The notes under the pieces: generated by a model
What the model saw: the letters and a program-made list of their open reading frames with translations, nothing else
Told to the model about the DNA's origin: nothing
Database searches by the model: none
NCBI GenBank assembly: GCA_964480915.1
Contig: CAYZRS010000002.1
Coordinates: 113,808 to 177,807, forward strand
DNA: 64,000 nt
Direction: 5' to 3'
From: CAWGCE01 sp964480915
GTDB lineage: Bacteria > Planctomycetota > Planctomycetia > Pirellulales > Pirellulaceae
Shown here: one piece after another, positions 10,758-19,323 of the stretch
How positions within the stretch are numbered: position 1 is the first letter of the stretch
Layout: each line of letters starts with the position of its first letter
Position numbers and translations under genes: made by a program

Positions 10758-12194
10758 CTAGCCGTAGAGCTGGATCGCCTTGATGATTTCGTCCAGGTCG
10801 TTGGGGACGGCGACGGCGCGGTTAGCAAACGACGCGGTTTTCACTCCGCGCGTTCCCAACACTTCATTGAAGACCTTTTGGTCGGTGGTGTGATAGGCGA
10901 CGGTCGCTTTGGGATCCTTGAGCTGATGCCCGGTCAGGATACAGACGACTCGATCCGACTTCGCGATGACGCCCTCTGCTCGCAATTTTTTCGTTCCGGC
11001 CACGCTCGCCGCACTGGCCGGTTCGCAGCCGATGCCACCGGCACCTACTTGAGCCTTCGCGTCGAGGATCTCTTGGTCGGTGACTTCGCGGACGACGCCA
11101 TCACAAAATTCCAAAGCACGCAGGCACTTCGTCAGGTTGACCGGACGATTGATCTCGATCGCACTGGCGATCGTATCTGCCTTGGCCGATTGTTTGTCAA
11201 GTTCGTCGTAATACTCGCAAACGGGACTCAAATTCGCATTACCGCCTTGCCAACGTACATTGCGATGTTCGTACAACTCGTGCAGTGTATTGGCCCCAGC
11301 CGCGTTGATGACGGCCAGTCGCGGGACTCGATCGATCAGGCCGAGTTCCTTCAGCTCCATGAACGCTTTACCGAAGGCAGATGAGTTTCCTAAGTTTCCA
11401 CCCGGCACCACGATCCAGTCGGGCGGTTCCCACTGCAACGCTTCCAGAACGCGGAACATGATTGTCTTTTGACCTTCCAAACGGAAGGGATTGACGCTGT
11501 TGCATAAATAGATGCCCAGCTTCTTCGAGACTTCTTGGACACGTGCCATCGCGTCGTCAAAGTCGCCAGAGATCTGCACGGTCAGTGCGCCGAATTCGAG
11601 TGCCTGCGAAAGCTTGCCGTAAGAAATTTTTCCACTGCCGATAAAAATCAGAGCTTTCATCATGCCAGAAACGGAACAGTACATCGCCAGCGATGCGCTG
11701 GTATTTCCTGTCGAGGCACAAGCGGCCCGTTTGGCGCCGATGCGGCGTGCGTGCGTGAAGGCGGCGGTCATGCCGTTGTCTTTGAAACTACCGGAAGGAT
11801 TCATGCCCTCGTACTGAAGGAACAGGCAGCCAGGATCGGACCCGGTGAACTGGGCGACTTTGTCGGCCTTTTGCAGCAACGTCTGACCTTCACCGACGGT
11901 GACGACGTGCTGCGGATCGGTGAATGGCAGTAGTTCGTGGAATCGCCACACGCCGCTAAAGCAGAGCGGGTCGTGCCGCTGTTGCCATTTTTTTTCGAAA
12001 TGACGGAGCGAATCGGGGACCGACAATTTGTCCCATTCGTATTTGACGTCCAGCAACGAGCCGCATTTCGTGCAGCCGGTGAGCACCTCATCGACGGCGA
12101 ATGTCGCGCCGCAGGCCGGGTTGATGCATCGCTGACACACAAATTCTTCGGTGGATCGCCGAGGCGATTCGTTGGAGGTTGACGTTGTGCTCAA
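10758..12194 (-). CDS. thrC: Threonine synthase
   Basis: PLP enzyme converting O-phosphohomoserine to threonine. The 478-residue protein carries the PLP lysine in [12 protein letters not shown] (Lys138), then [15 protein letters not shown] and the glycine-rich phosphate loop [16 protein letters not shown]. The first 50 residues hold Cys20, 23, 28, 41 and 44 in a zinc-ribbon-like arrangement, found in the longer bacterial and archaeal form. The start is TTG at 12194 without a clear ribosome binding site, so the first residues are uncertain. It is upstream of dapB on the same strand; both act on aspartate-derived intermediates. Cysteate synthase is a related alternative, but the context favours thrC. 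Confidence 0.93.
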   Translation of the reverse strand: MSTTSTSNESPRRSTEEFVCQRCINPACGATFAVDEVLTGCTKCGSLLDVKYEWDKLSVPDSLRHFEKKWQQRHDPLCFSGVWRFHELLPFTDPQHVVTVGEGQTLLQKADKVAQFTGSDPGCLFLQYEGMNPSGSFKDNGMTAAFTHARRIGAKRAACASTGNTSASLAMYCSVSGMMKALIFIGSGKISYGKLSQALEFGALTVQISGDFDDAMARVQEVSKKLGIYLCNSVNPFRLEGQKTIMFRVLEALQWEPPDWIVVPGGNLGNSSAFGKAFMELKELGLIDRVPRLAVINAAGANTLHELYEHRNVRWQGGNANLSPVCEYYDELDKQSAKADTIASAIEINRPVNLTKCLRALEFCDGVVREVTDQEILDAKAQVGAGGIGCEPASAASVAGTKKLRAEGVIAKSDRVVCILTGHQLKDPKATVAYHTTDQKVFNEVLGTRGVKTASFANRAVAVPNDLDEIIKAIQLYG

Positions 12195-12389
12195 CGGAGG
12201 ATGTCCAAAATTGTGGTTCTGGGGAACTTTCGGTCGGCAAAGGGGGGGCTCAGTCTATTGTTTTCGGCATTCTGAGTGTCCGAATTGTTCCCGAATGTCG
12301 AATGCAGGCACCGATTCTTGAATGCGTAAGTGTAACTTACAAAAAGGCTTGTAGCGACGAATGGCTGTCTTGAATGCCACCGGGGCAGT

Positions 12390-12418
12390 TTGACACCCCC
12401 TGCTAGCGGCCCTAGAAT
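12390..12418 (+). promoter_or_regulatory. Strong sigma-70-type promoter for the dksA-lspA-hisN unit
   Basis: A perfect TTGACA at 12390-12395, a 17-bp spacer, and TAGAAT at 12413-12418. It is 45 bp upstream of the DksA-like start. A short palindrome (GTAAGT / ACTTAC) lies about 50 bp further up, between this promoter and thrC. Confidence 0.75.
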
Positions 12419-12462
12419 GCTTCCGCGCGGCCAGATCGAGGTACAGTTTATAGGGTTTTCAG

Positions 12463-12825
12463 ATGAAAACGATGAAAAAAGCGGACATGAAAGTCTATCG
12501 GGAACGGCTCATTCAGCTGCGCGCCCGGTTGCGTGGCGATGTCTCGGCCATGGCCAGCACGGCATTGGATGGCAACAACGAAAATACGATGCCAATCCAT
12601 ATGGCCGACGTCGGTAGTGACAACTTTGAGCAAGAATTCACGCTCAGCCTGATGGAGAACGACGGCGAAACGATCGAAATGATCGAAGGAGCTCTTGAGC
12701 GGATCGAGGCCGCGACGTATGGTCGCTGCGTCGAGTGCGAAGGGGTTATCCCGAAAACTCGCTTAAACGCCATTCCTTACACCCCCTTCTGCGTGAAGTG
12801 CGCGAGCCAGATTCAAAGCCGATAG
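12463..12825 (+). CDS. TraR/DksA-family zinc-finger protein
   Basis: A 120-residue protein with a helical N-terminal half (YRERLIQLRARLRGDVSAM) and a C4 zinc finger CVECEGVIPKTRLNAIPYTPFCVKC near residues 88-112. Family members bind the secondary channel of RNA polymerase and tune initiation together with ppGpp, or act as related anti-stress factors. It is shorter than E. coli DksA (151 residues), so the coiled-coil tip is reduced; DksA-like activity is inferred only. It is the first gene behind a strong promoter, and lspA follows after 20 bp. Confidence 0.85.
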   Translation: MKTMKKADMKVYRERLIQLRARLRGDVSAMASTALDGNNENTMPIHMADVGSDNFEQEFTLSLMENDGETIEMIEGALERIEAATYGRCVECEGVIPKTRLNAIPYTPFCVKCASQIQSR

Positions 12826-12845
12826 ATTCATCTGGGCCGGTTCTG

Positions 12846-13382
12846 TTGAGTCGGTTTGAGCGGTCGCGTCGAGCGATGGTGGCGACGTTGATTGCCGCCA
12901 TGGGGTGCTGGTTAGATCTTTCGACCAAAGCTTGGATCTTTGCCAAGCTGGGACCTCCGCCGAGCAAAATCTGGTGGTTCATTGAAGGCTTCTTCGGGCT
13001 CGAAACAGCAGTCAACTACGGTGCCCTGTTCGGTATGGGCCAAGGACAGACGGGCTTGTTGTCGATCGTGGCGATTGGTGCCCTGGTCGGTATCCTTTGC
13101 TGGCTGTGGTTTGGAAACGCGACTTCATCTTGGTTGTTGACGATTGCGTTAGGGCTGATGCTGGCTGGTGTCATGGGGAATTTGTACGACCGGTTGGGAT
13201 TCTGGGGTGTGCCTGGTGTTCGCGATTGGATCCTGTTCCGATTTGGTCGGTTTACTTGGCCCAATTTTAATGTGGCCGATATGTGTCTGGTCGTGGGAGC
13301 TGGCGTATTGATCCTCCACTCATTTGAGGTCGAGCGGGCTTTGAAGGCCGAGCAAGCTGCAGCGGCAGAGCAACCCTCATGA
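12846..13382 (+). CDS. lspA: Lipoprotein signal peptidase (signal peptidase II)
   Basis: Inner-membrane aspartyl protease that removes the signal peptide from prolipoproteins after lipid attachment. Four hydrophobic segments are visible. The two catalytic aspartates are in GVMGNLYDRLG (Asp115) and NFNVADMCLVVG (Asp145), and the NYGALFGM block matches the family NxGAAF motif. The frame is open upstream into the DksA-like gene. I place the start at TTG 12846, where family members begin; the ATG at 12876 would leave almost no cytoplasmic N-terminus. The stop overlaps the next gene by 4 bp (ATGA). Confidence 0.92.
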   Translation: MSRFERSRRAMVATLIAAMGCWLDLSTKAWIFAKLGPPPSKIWWFIEGFFGLETAVNYGALFGMGQGQTGLLSIVAIGALVGILCWLWFGNATSSWLLTIALGLMLAGVMGNLYDRLGFWGVPGVRDWILFRFGRFTWPNFNVADMCLVVGAGVLILHSFEVERALKAEQAAAAEQPS

Positions 13383-14200
13383 ATGCGGTCCCCGGATCAG
13401 AATCACGAAACGAGCGTTACCAGTTTGCTCAGACGATTGCCAAAGAAGCGGGTGAAGTCACGCTGCGCTACTTTCAAAAATCGTTCGCGGTGGATCGCAA
13501 AGGGGATGGAACGCCGGTCACGATTGCTGATCGGGAGGCCGAACTTCACCTGCGTGATCGCATCGCGTCCCAGTTTCCTGATGATGCCATTCTGGGAGAA
13601 GAGCACGGCGAGCAACCGGGAACGTCCGGCTACCGTTGGATCTTGGATCCGATCGATGGCACCAAATCGTTCGTCTCAGGTGTGCCGCTCTACACGACGT
13701 TGATTGGCGTGCTGGAAAACGATGTGCCTCAGATGGGCGTCATCGCCGCGCCGGCGCTCGACGAAATGATCCATGCACAGGTTGGCAAGGGCGCCTGGTA
13801 CGAGCAACCGAACTGCGCCCCGGTGCGGGCGGAAGTCTCGCGCTGCGATCGGCTGGCTGACGCCGTCTTTGTCACCAGCGAAAGGGCCACTTTTGACGAC
13901 CGCCAGGCGGGCGACGCCTATCTTCGATTGGAAGCGGCGGCCCGACTGACGCGGACCTGGGGTGATGCTTACGGGTATCTGCTTGTGGCAACCGGGCGAG
14001 CCGAGTTGATGATGGACGCGATCTTGAGCGTTTGGGATGCGGCCGCGGTGATGCCGGTCGTCACGGAAGCTGGAGGCACGTTCACCGATTGGCGAGGTGA
14101 GCAGACCATCTTCGCCAGCGAATCGATCGGCACGAACGGCCCGATTTTGGCAGAAGTGCTGGCGATCACCCGCGAATTTCCTCGGCTCAACCCAAATTGA
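13379..14200 (+). CDS. hisN: Inositol-monophosphatase-family phosphatase, probably histidinol-phosphatase
   Basis: A 273-residue Mg-dependent phosphatase. Metal ligands are visible in ILGEEHGE (Glu74/Glu75), ILDPIDGTKSF (Asp90, Asp93) and SVWDAAAVMPVVTEAGG near residue 220. The wording DPIDGTKSF, with Lys-Ser-Phe instead of Thr-Asn-Phe, is typical of HisN-type histidinol-phosphate phosphatases, so histidine synthesis is the best guess; inositol-phosphatase or CysQ-like activity remains possible. It overlaps the lspA stop by 4 bp and is the last gene of the unit starting at 12463. No his genes are nearby. Confidence 0.8.
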   Translation: MNAVPGSESRNERYQFAQTIAKEAGEVTLRYFQKSFAVDRKGDGTPVTIADREAELHLRDRIASQFPDDAILGEEHGEQPGTSGYRWILDPIDGTKSFVSGVPLYTTLIGVLENDVPQMGVIAAPALDEMIHAQVGKGAWYEQPNCAPVRAEVSRCDRLADAVFVTSERATFDDRQAGDAYLRLEAAARLTRTWGDAYGYLLVATGRAELMMDAILSVWDAAAVMPVVTEAGGTFTDWRGEQTIFASESIGTNGPILAEVLAITREFPRLNPN

Positions 14201-14395
14201 CCCTGACCGGCTGCTCCGACCCGACCCGTCGTAGAAGTGGCCACAGGCCAGCTGACAGGTGGAATTCGCCAGAAACGGTTTGAATTCAGGCAGGCGCTGC
14301 TTAGACGCTGCTCAGACGGCCTGTTTCCGACCACTTTGATCTCGCGACCCAATCTTCTTGGTCGTCGTAATCCGGCCGCTAGCCACCGTTGTCGG

Positions 14396-14423
14396 TTGTG
14401 ACTGGAGCCGAATCCGATATACT
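14396..14423 (+). promoter_or_regulatory. Sigma-70-type promoter upstream of rpmB
   Basis: TTGTGA at 14396-14401, a 16-bp spacer and TATACT at 14418-14423, giving a leader of roughly 45 nt before rpmB. It likely serves rpmB and the gatCAB genes. Confidence 0.65.
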
Positions 14424-14475
14424 TTGGGATTCACGAAGTCTTATTTTCCCAGCAGCTTAGTCGAAGGTAATAGTC

Positions 14476-14757
14476 ATGGCTCGATCATGCGAAATCTGTG
14501 GTAAAGGCCCCCAAATGGGCAATTCGGTCGAGACCCGTGGTAAGGCAAAGTACCTTGGCGGTGTTGGTACGAAAATTACAGGTATCACTCGGCGTCAATT
14601 CAAGCCGAACCTGCAAAACGTCAAAGCACAGCTGCCAGGCGGCGGTACCAAAGCGATGAAAGTTTGCACTCAGTGCATTCGCAGCGGTGCGGTGATCAAA
14701 GCGGTCAAGCGTAAGCCGTTCCAACTGTCGGCTGCTGACGCCAAAGTGGCGAAGTAG
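14476..14757 (+). CDS. rpmB: 50S ribosomal protein L28
   Basis: A 93-residue basic protein of the large ribosomal subunit. It begins MARSCEICGKGPQMGNSV and carries two CxxC pairs (CEIC near residue 5 and CTQC near residue 64), the zinc-binding C+ form of L28. The central ITRRQFKPNLQNV is typical of the family. The start lies 53 bp downstream of a good promoter -10. The gatC gene follows after 27 bp. Confidence 0.96.
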   Translation: MARSCEICGKGPQMGNSVETRGKAKYLGGVGTKITGITRRQFKPNLQNVKAQLPGGGTKAMKVCTQCIRSGAVIKAVKRKPFQLSAADAKVAK

Positions 14758-14784
14758 TCCGTCGCAGCATTCAGGAATTTGCTC

Positions 14785-15075
14785 TTGAGTCTGTCCCGCG
14801 CCGATGTTGAAAAAGTAGCGCTCCTATCTCGTCTGCAGTTGTCGGACGATGAGCTCGAGTCGATGACTGAGCAGCTGGGCAAGATCCTCAGCTACATCGA
14901 CCAGTTATCGGAATTGGATACTGACGCGGTCGAGCCGATGGCTCACGCCTTGGAAATCTCCAACGCGTTTCGCGACGACGAAGTGCGTCCCAGCTTGCCT
15001 CGCGAATCGGCGCTCGGCAATGCTCCCAACGCGGATGATGAGTGTTTCCGCGTTCCCGCCGTGTTGGGTGAATAG
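14785..15075 (+). CDS. gatC: Asp/Glu-tRNA amidotransferase subunit C
   Basis: Small subunit of about 96 residues that stabilises GatA and GatB in the complex converting misacylated Asp-tRNA(Asn) or Glu-tRNA(Gln) to the amide forms. The N-terminal SLSRADVEKVALLSRLQLS and the C-terminal LREDE-like block SNAFRDDEVRPSLPRE fit the family. Two TTG codons could start it, at 14779 and 14785. The AGGA at 14773-14776 is properly spaced (8 nt) only from 14785, so I choose that one. The stop is 2 bp before gatA. Confidence 0.92.
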   Translation: MSLSRADVEKVALLSRLQLSDDELESMTEQLGKILSYIDQLSELDTDAVEPMAHALEISNAFRDDEVRPSLPRESALGNAPNADDECFRVPAVLGE

Positions 15076-15077
15076 CC

Positions 15078-16613
15078 ATGAGCCTGCTCGATTTATCTGC
15101 CTCTCAGCTGATCCAACAGATGGAAGCGGGCGAACTGTCGGCGGTCGAAATTTGTGAAGCCTACTGCGATCGCATCGAATCGCATGATGGATCGATCGGA
15201 GCTTTCTTGCACGCCGACAAAGGCGGAGCCATGCAGATTGCCGATTCGGTCGATCACCGCCGAGAGTTGGGGCAGCCGGTCGGACCGCTCGCCGGCCTGC
15301 CGATCGCGATCAAAGATATTTTGTGTGCGCGTGGCGGAGCGACGACGTGTGGTTCGAAGATGTTGGAGGAGTTCATTCCTCCCTACGATTCGACCGTGGT
15401 CGCGAAGTTGAAAGATGCCGATGCCGTGCTGGTCGGTCGGACGAACATGGACGAATTCGCGATGGGCGGTTCGACCGAAAATTCGGCACTCGGCGAGACG
15501 CGGAATCCATGGGACACCGACCGCGTTCCCGGTGGTTCGAGTGGCGGTTCGGCCGCCTGTGTCGCGGCCAAGATGTCGCTTGCTTCGATCGGTACCGATA
15601 CCGGTGGATCGATTCGTCAGCCGGCCGCTTTCTGTGGCGTGGTCGGTCTGAAGCCGACGTATGGTCGCGTGAGCCGGTTCGGCCTCGTGGCGTTTGCCTC
15701 CAGCCTCGACCAAGTCGGTCCCATGACTCGTTCTGTCGAAGATGCGGCTTTGCTGATGGATGTCATCGCCGGTCACGATCGGCGAGATTCGACGTCGGCA
15801 CCGATCGATGTGCCCAGCTATTTGCAGAACGTGAGTCGGCCTTTGGACGGTTTGCGACTTGGGGTCGTCCGGGAACACTTTGGTGAAGGGCTCGATACCG
15901 AAGTCGACGCCTCCGTGCGCGAAGCGATCAAAGTCTATGAAGGGCTCGGTGCGACGGTGACCGATGTCTCGATGCCGCACAGCAAATACGGCATCGCCAC
16001 CTATTACATCATCGCGCCGTCAGAAGCGTCCAGCAATTTGGCTCGCTACGACGGTGTCCATTACGGCCGTCGTACTGACGAGTCGCGGATGCGGGACTTA
16101 TTGCAGGAAGAGCACGCCTTGCGGAAGAAGGCCGGCGAATCGACCGCCTCGATCGACAGTCCGCTGGTGCGAATGTACCGCCAAAATCGCAGTGAGGCCT
16201 TTGGGCCCGAAGTCAAACGGCGCATCATGCTGGGCACGTACGCGCTGAGCGCCGGCTATTACGACGCTTACTACCTAAAGGCGCTGAAAGTTCGGCGACT
16301 GATCCGGCAAGATTACGACGAAGCATTCCAACAGGTCGATTTCTTGGTGGGGCCGGTCACACCGACGACCGCTTTCGAAACAGGAAAGCTTGTCAACGAT
16401 CCGCTCGCGATGTATTTAGGCGATCTCTACACGGTGACCTCGAACCTGGCCGGCGTGGCGGCTCTGTCGCTGCCGTGCGGCTTCGATCAGCGCGGCCTGC
16501 CGATCGGGCTACAGCTCCAAGCAAAGCCATTCGACGAAAATCGGCTGCTACGCGCCGCTCACATGTTCCAGGTGGCGACCGATTGGCATCAGCGGAGCCC
16601 TGAATTGTCATGA
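15078..16613 (+). CDS. gatA: Asp/Glu-tRNA amidotransferase subunit A (amidase)
   Basis: Catalytic amidase subunit that releases ammonia from glutamine or asparagine. The 511-residue protein has the full amidase signature, with the Ser-cisSer-Lys triad at Lys79 (PIAIKDIL), Ser154 (PGGSSGGSAA) and Ser178 (GTDTGGSIRQPAAF). The spacing is the same as in known bacterial GatA. It lies between gatC and gatB, overlapping gatB by 4 bp, so the three subunits are made together. Confidence 0.97.
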   Translation: MSLLDLSASQLIQQMEAGELSAVEICEAYCDRIESHDGSIGAFLHADKGGAMQIADSVDHRRELGQPVGPLAGLPIAIKDILCARGGATTCGSKMLEEFIPPYDSTVVAKLKDADAVLVGRTNMDEFAMGGSTENSALGETRNPWDTDRVPGGSSGGSAACVAAKMSLASIGTDTGGSIRQPAAFCGVVGLKPTYGRVSRFGLVAFASSLDQVGPMTRSVEDAALLMDVIAGHDRRDSTSAPIDVPSYLQNVSRPLDGLRLGVVREHFGEGLDTEVDASVREAIKVYEGLGATVTDVSMPHSKYGIATYYIIAPSEASSNLARYDGVHYGRRTDESRMRDLLQEEHALRKKAGESTASIDSPLVRMYRQNRSEAFGPEVKRRIMLGTYALSAGYYDAYYLKALKVRRLIRQDYDEAFQQVDFLVGPVTPTTAFETGKLVNDPLAMYLGDLYTVTSNLAGVAALSLPCGFDQRGLPIGLQLQAKPFDENRLLRAAHMFQVATDWHQRSPELS

Positions 16614-18085
16614 CGCAGCCGGCATACGTCACCGTCATCGGACTGGAAGTGCACGTTCAACTTGCGACGCAAAGCAAGCTGTTCTGTGGCTGCTCGACTC
16701 AGTTCGGTGCCGAACCCAATACGCAGACCTGTCCGGTGTGCCTCGGATTGCCCGGTTCGCTGCCCGTCCTGAACCGCCAGGCATTCCAGCTTTCGATGAA
16801 GACGGCGATCGCGCTGAACTGCGAAATCCCCAAGTTCACCAAATGGGATCGGAAGCAGTACTACTACCCCGATCTGCCCAAAGGCTATCAGATCAGTCAA
16901 TTCGATTTGCCGATGTCGCAGCATGGCCATTTGGCGATCAGCGACGATCAGGATCGTTTCGAGCCGAAAAACGTCGGCATCATCCGGGCTCATCTGGAAG
17001 AAGATGCTGGTAAAAGCATGCACGACGAAGCGGCAGGGAAGGCCGATAGCCGCATCGACCTGAACCGGACCGGGACACCGCTGTTGGAAATCGTGAGCGA
17101 ACCCGACATGCGGTCACCGGCCGAGGCGCGGGCCTATTTGGACGAGCTTAAGTTGTTGCTGACCTACTTGGATGTGTCCGATTGCAACATGCAAGAAGGC
17201 AGCCTGCGAGTCGACGCCAACGTCAACCTGCACATCGAGCAAGACGGCGAAACGGTCGCTACGCCGATTGTCGAAATTAAGAACATGAACAGCTTCCGCG
17301 CTGTTGAACGAGCGTTGGAGTACGAAGCGGCCCGTCAGTGGAGAATTTGGCAAGAAACCGGGCAAAAGCTGGGCGACGTTCCCAAGCAGACGCGCGGTTG
17401 GGACGATGCGGCCGAAGTCACGAAAGCTCAACGTAGTAAAGAAGAATCGAGCGATTACCGTTACATCCCCGATCCCGACCTCGTCCCCGTTACCGTCACC
17501 GACGATCAGATCGAAGCGGTACGGTCGACCTTGGGAGAACTGCCGGCCGCGTTGCGATCACGCTTGGTCGAAACGATTGGCTTACCGCCCTATGACGCCG
17601 ATGTCTTGGTGAACCAGGGCAGGGCGGTTGTCGACTATTTCTTGAGCGCCGCCGAGAAAGGTGGCGATGCGAAGCAGGCGAGCAACTGGGTGCAACGCGA
17701 CGTCCTGCGTCACCTTAAAGAGACCGATTCCTCGATCACCGAATTTGGTGTCTCGGCAGCCGCTTTGGGCGAACTGATCGCCAACGCCAAGGCGGGGAAG
17801 CTGGACAGCAGCCGCGCCGGCGAGGTGTTCGAGGCGATGCTGGACAAGTCGCTGGAGGTGACGGCCGCGATGGAGCTGTTGGGGATCAAGCAGGTTAGCT
17901 CGGACGACTTACGCGATCTGTGCCGACGGTTGCTGGACGCCAATCCACAAGTCGTCGACGACGTTAAGAATGGCAAGCAGAAGGCGATCGGATCACTGAT
18001 CGGACAAGCGAAAAAGGAAAATCCGAACGCCAATCCTGGTCAAGTGCGACAGATTTGTCTCGAGCTCATCCAAGACATGGCGTGA
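16610..18085 (+). CDS. gatB: Asp/Glu-tRNA amidotransferase subunit B
   Basis: The tRNA-binding and kinase-like subunit, 491 residues. It opens with the family signature VTVIGLEVHVQL, then KLFCGCST and CPVCLGLPGSLP (the Cys pairs of the zinc site), YYYPDLPKGYQISQ, and DLNRTGTPLLEIVSEPD. The C-terminal YqeY-like tail that contacts tRNA is present (residues about 345-491). It starts at the ATG overlapping the gatA stop. The DUF62 gene follows after 3 bp, so the operon may continue. Confidence 0.97.
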   Translation: MTQPAYVTVIGLEVHVQLATQSKLFCGCSTQFGAEPNTQTCPVCLGLPGSLPVLNRQAFQLSMKTAIALNCEIPKFTKWDRKQYYYPDLPKGYQISQFDLPMSQHGHLAISDDQDRFEPKNVGIIRAHLEEDAGKSMHDEAAGKADSRIDLNRTGTPLLEIVSEPDMRSPAEARAYLDELKLLLTYLDVSDCNMQEGSLRVDANVNLHIEQDGETVATPIVEIKNMNSFRAVERALEYEAARQWRIWQETGQKLGDVPKQTRGWDDAAEVTKAQRSKEESSDYRYIPDPDLVPVTVTDDQIEAVRSTLGELPAALRSRLVETIGLPPYDADVLVNQGRAVVDYFLSAAEKGGDAKQASNWVQRDVLRHLKETDSSITEFGVSAAALGELIANAKAGKLDSSRAGEVFEAMLDKSLEVTAAMELLGIKQVSSDDLRDLCRRLLDANPQVVDDVKNGKQKAIGSLIGQAKKENPNANPGQVRQICLELIQDMA

Positions 18086-18088
18086 CGC

Positions 18089-18913
18089 ATGCGGTCCGAA
18101 CGAATCATCACGTTAACGACCGACTTTGGGAGTGACTCGCACTATGTGGCTCAAATGAAAGGCGCCATCCTTTCCGTCGCGCCTAGCGTCCGCATCGTCG
18201 ACATCACGCACTCGATTGCGCCGCAGGATGTGCGGATGGCCAGTTGGGTGCTCAACGAGTCGATCGATGCATTTCCGGCCGGGACCATACACCTGGCTGT
18301 CGTCGATCCGGGGGTTGGTTCCGATCGAACGATCTTGGGCGTGCGGACGCAGGTCGATTTCTTTATCGCGCCCAACAATGGCCTGCTGACCCATTCGCTG
18401 GAGCGCTATCCACCGACCGAAGTTGTGCAGATTACGGACGACGAGTACTGGCGAGCCGATGTGAGTTCGACGTTTCATGGTCGCGACATCATGGGCCCAG
18501 TGGCGGCGCATCTTAGCGCGGGAGTCGAGCTCGAATCATTCGGGCCGGTATTCAAGGAGGTCGAGTGGCTGCCACTGGAATTGCCACAAATGGCCGACGA
18601 GCTGACAGGCGAAGTGCAGTACGTCGATTCGTTTGGCAACCTGATTACGAATATCAGCATTCAAGATTTGGGTGAACTGGCCGATCGGTTGGGACGTGCT
18701 TGCCAGATTCAAGACTGGAGCGCCGCGGTCGCCGGAAATGGCGTTGAGCAGCTCAGTCACTGCTATGCGGATATCCCGACCGGTCAGCTGGCAGCGTTGA
18801 TTGGTTCTTCGGGGTGGCTTGAGTTTGCGGTGGCCGGCGGCAACGCGGCCGATAAGTACTCGCTCGGTAGCGGAGCCAGTGTCCGGGTATGGCCGAGAAA
18901 ATCCGGTTCCTAG
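18089..18913 (+). CDS. SAM hydrolase (S-adenosylmethionine hydroxide adenosyltransferase, DUF62)
   Basis: A 274-residue enzyme of the family that also contains fluorinase and chlorinase; the common members split SAM into adenosine and methionine using water. Family blocks: TLTTDFGSDSHYVAQMKG (residues 9-26), HLAVVDPGVG, FIAPNNGLLTHSL, SSTFHGRDIMGPVAAHLS with the Arg-Asp pair, and the C-terminal domain VQYVDSFGNLITNIS plus GSSGWLEFAVAGGNAA. The 23-residue loop of true fluorinases is not visible, so the hydrolase is the default. It begins 3 bp after gatB. A second gene just downstream resembles its C-terminal domain alone. Confidence 0.88.
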   Translation: MRSERIITLTTDFGSDSHYVAQMKGAILSVAPSVRIVDITHSIAPQDVRMASWVLNESIDAFPAGTIHLAVVDPGVGSDRTILGVRTQVDFFIAPNNGLLTHSLERYPPTEVVQITDDEYWRADVSSTFHGRDIMGPVAAHLSAGVELESFGPVFKEVEWLPLELPQMADELTGEVQYVDSFGNLITNISIQDLGELADRLGRACQIQDWSAAVAGNGVEQLSHCYADIPTGQLAALIGSSGWLEFAVAGGNAADKYSLGSGASVRVWPRKSGS

Positions 18914-19021
18914 CTGTCGACGTGCTGGTCTCCATGATCACATTGGAAATCCGAGCGGGAACACGTAGAATCTCCGACTAGAACAGCACGATGAGGCACA
19001 ACCAAATTTGAGGGCAACCGC

Positions 19022-19309
19022 TTGGGTGGCAAATTGCAAGGCGAAGTGATTTCGGTCCGTGAGTCGGGAGATATCGTGACGAGTCTGACTCGTGAACAGC
19101 TGGCCCCCGCGCCCACCGACGACAGCGTTACCGTCCTCTGTGACGGACACAAGACGGCCGGTATCTTTCCCGCCGATCATAGCGAGCCAGAAATGACGTT
19201 CTTGGCCGTGCTCGGCAAGGATGACCACTTGGAATTGATGCTGGTCGGCGATAGCGCCTACAAATTTCTCGGCATCCGCGAAGGTGCGGTCGTGACTGTG
19301 AAATGGTAA
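19022..19309 (+). CDS. Stand-alone homologue of the DUF62 C-terminal domain
   Basis: The 95-residue product starts at TTG (19022), with GAGGG placed properly upstream and an in-frame TGA shortly before. By eye it aligns with the C-terminal adenine-binding barrel of the neighbouring SAM hydrolase: GEVISVRESGDIVTSL against GEVQYVDSFGNLITNI, and HLELMLVGDSAYKFLGI against WLEFAVAGGNAADKYSL. The N-terminal catalytic domain is absent. It may be a SAM- or adenosine-binding accessory protein, or a partner of the full-length enzyme; neither role is proven. It is in line with the DUF62 gene, 108 bp downstream. Confidence 0.6.
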   Translation: MGGKLQGEVISVRESGDIVTSLTREQLAPAPTDDSVTVLCDGHKTAGIFPADHSEPEMTFLAVLGKDDHLELMLVGDSAYKFLGIREGAVVTVKW

Positions 19310-19323
19310 CTCGGAGCTAAGTC

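Noticed and set aside
18089..18913. Fluorinase or chlorinase
   Set aside because: Length and motifs fit the common SAM hydrolase; the extra loop of true fluorinases is not visible and no halogen-metabolism genes are nearby.
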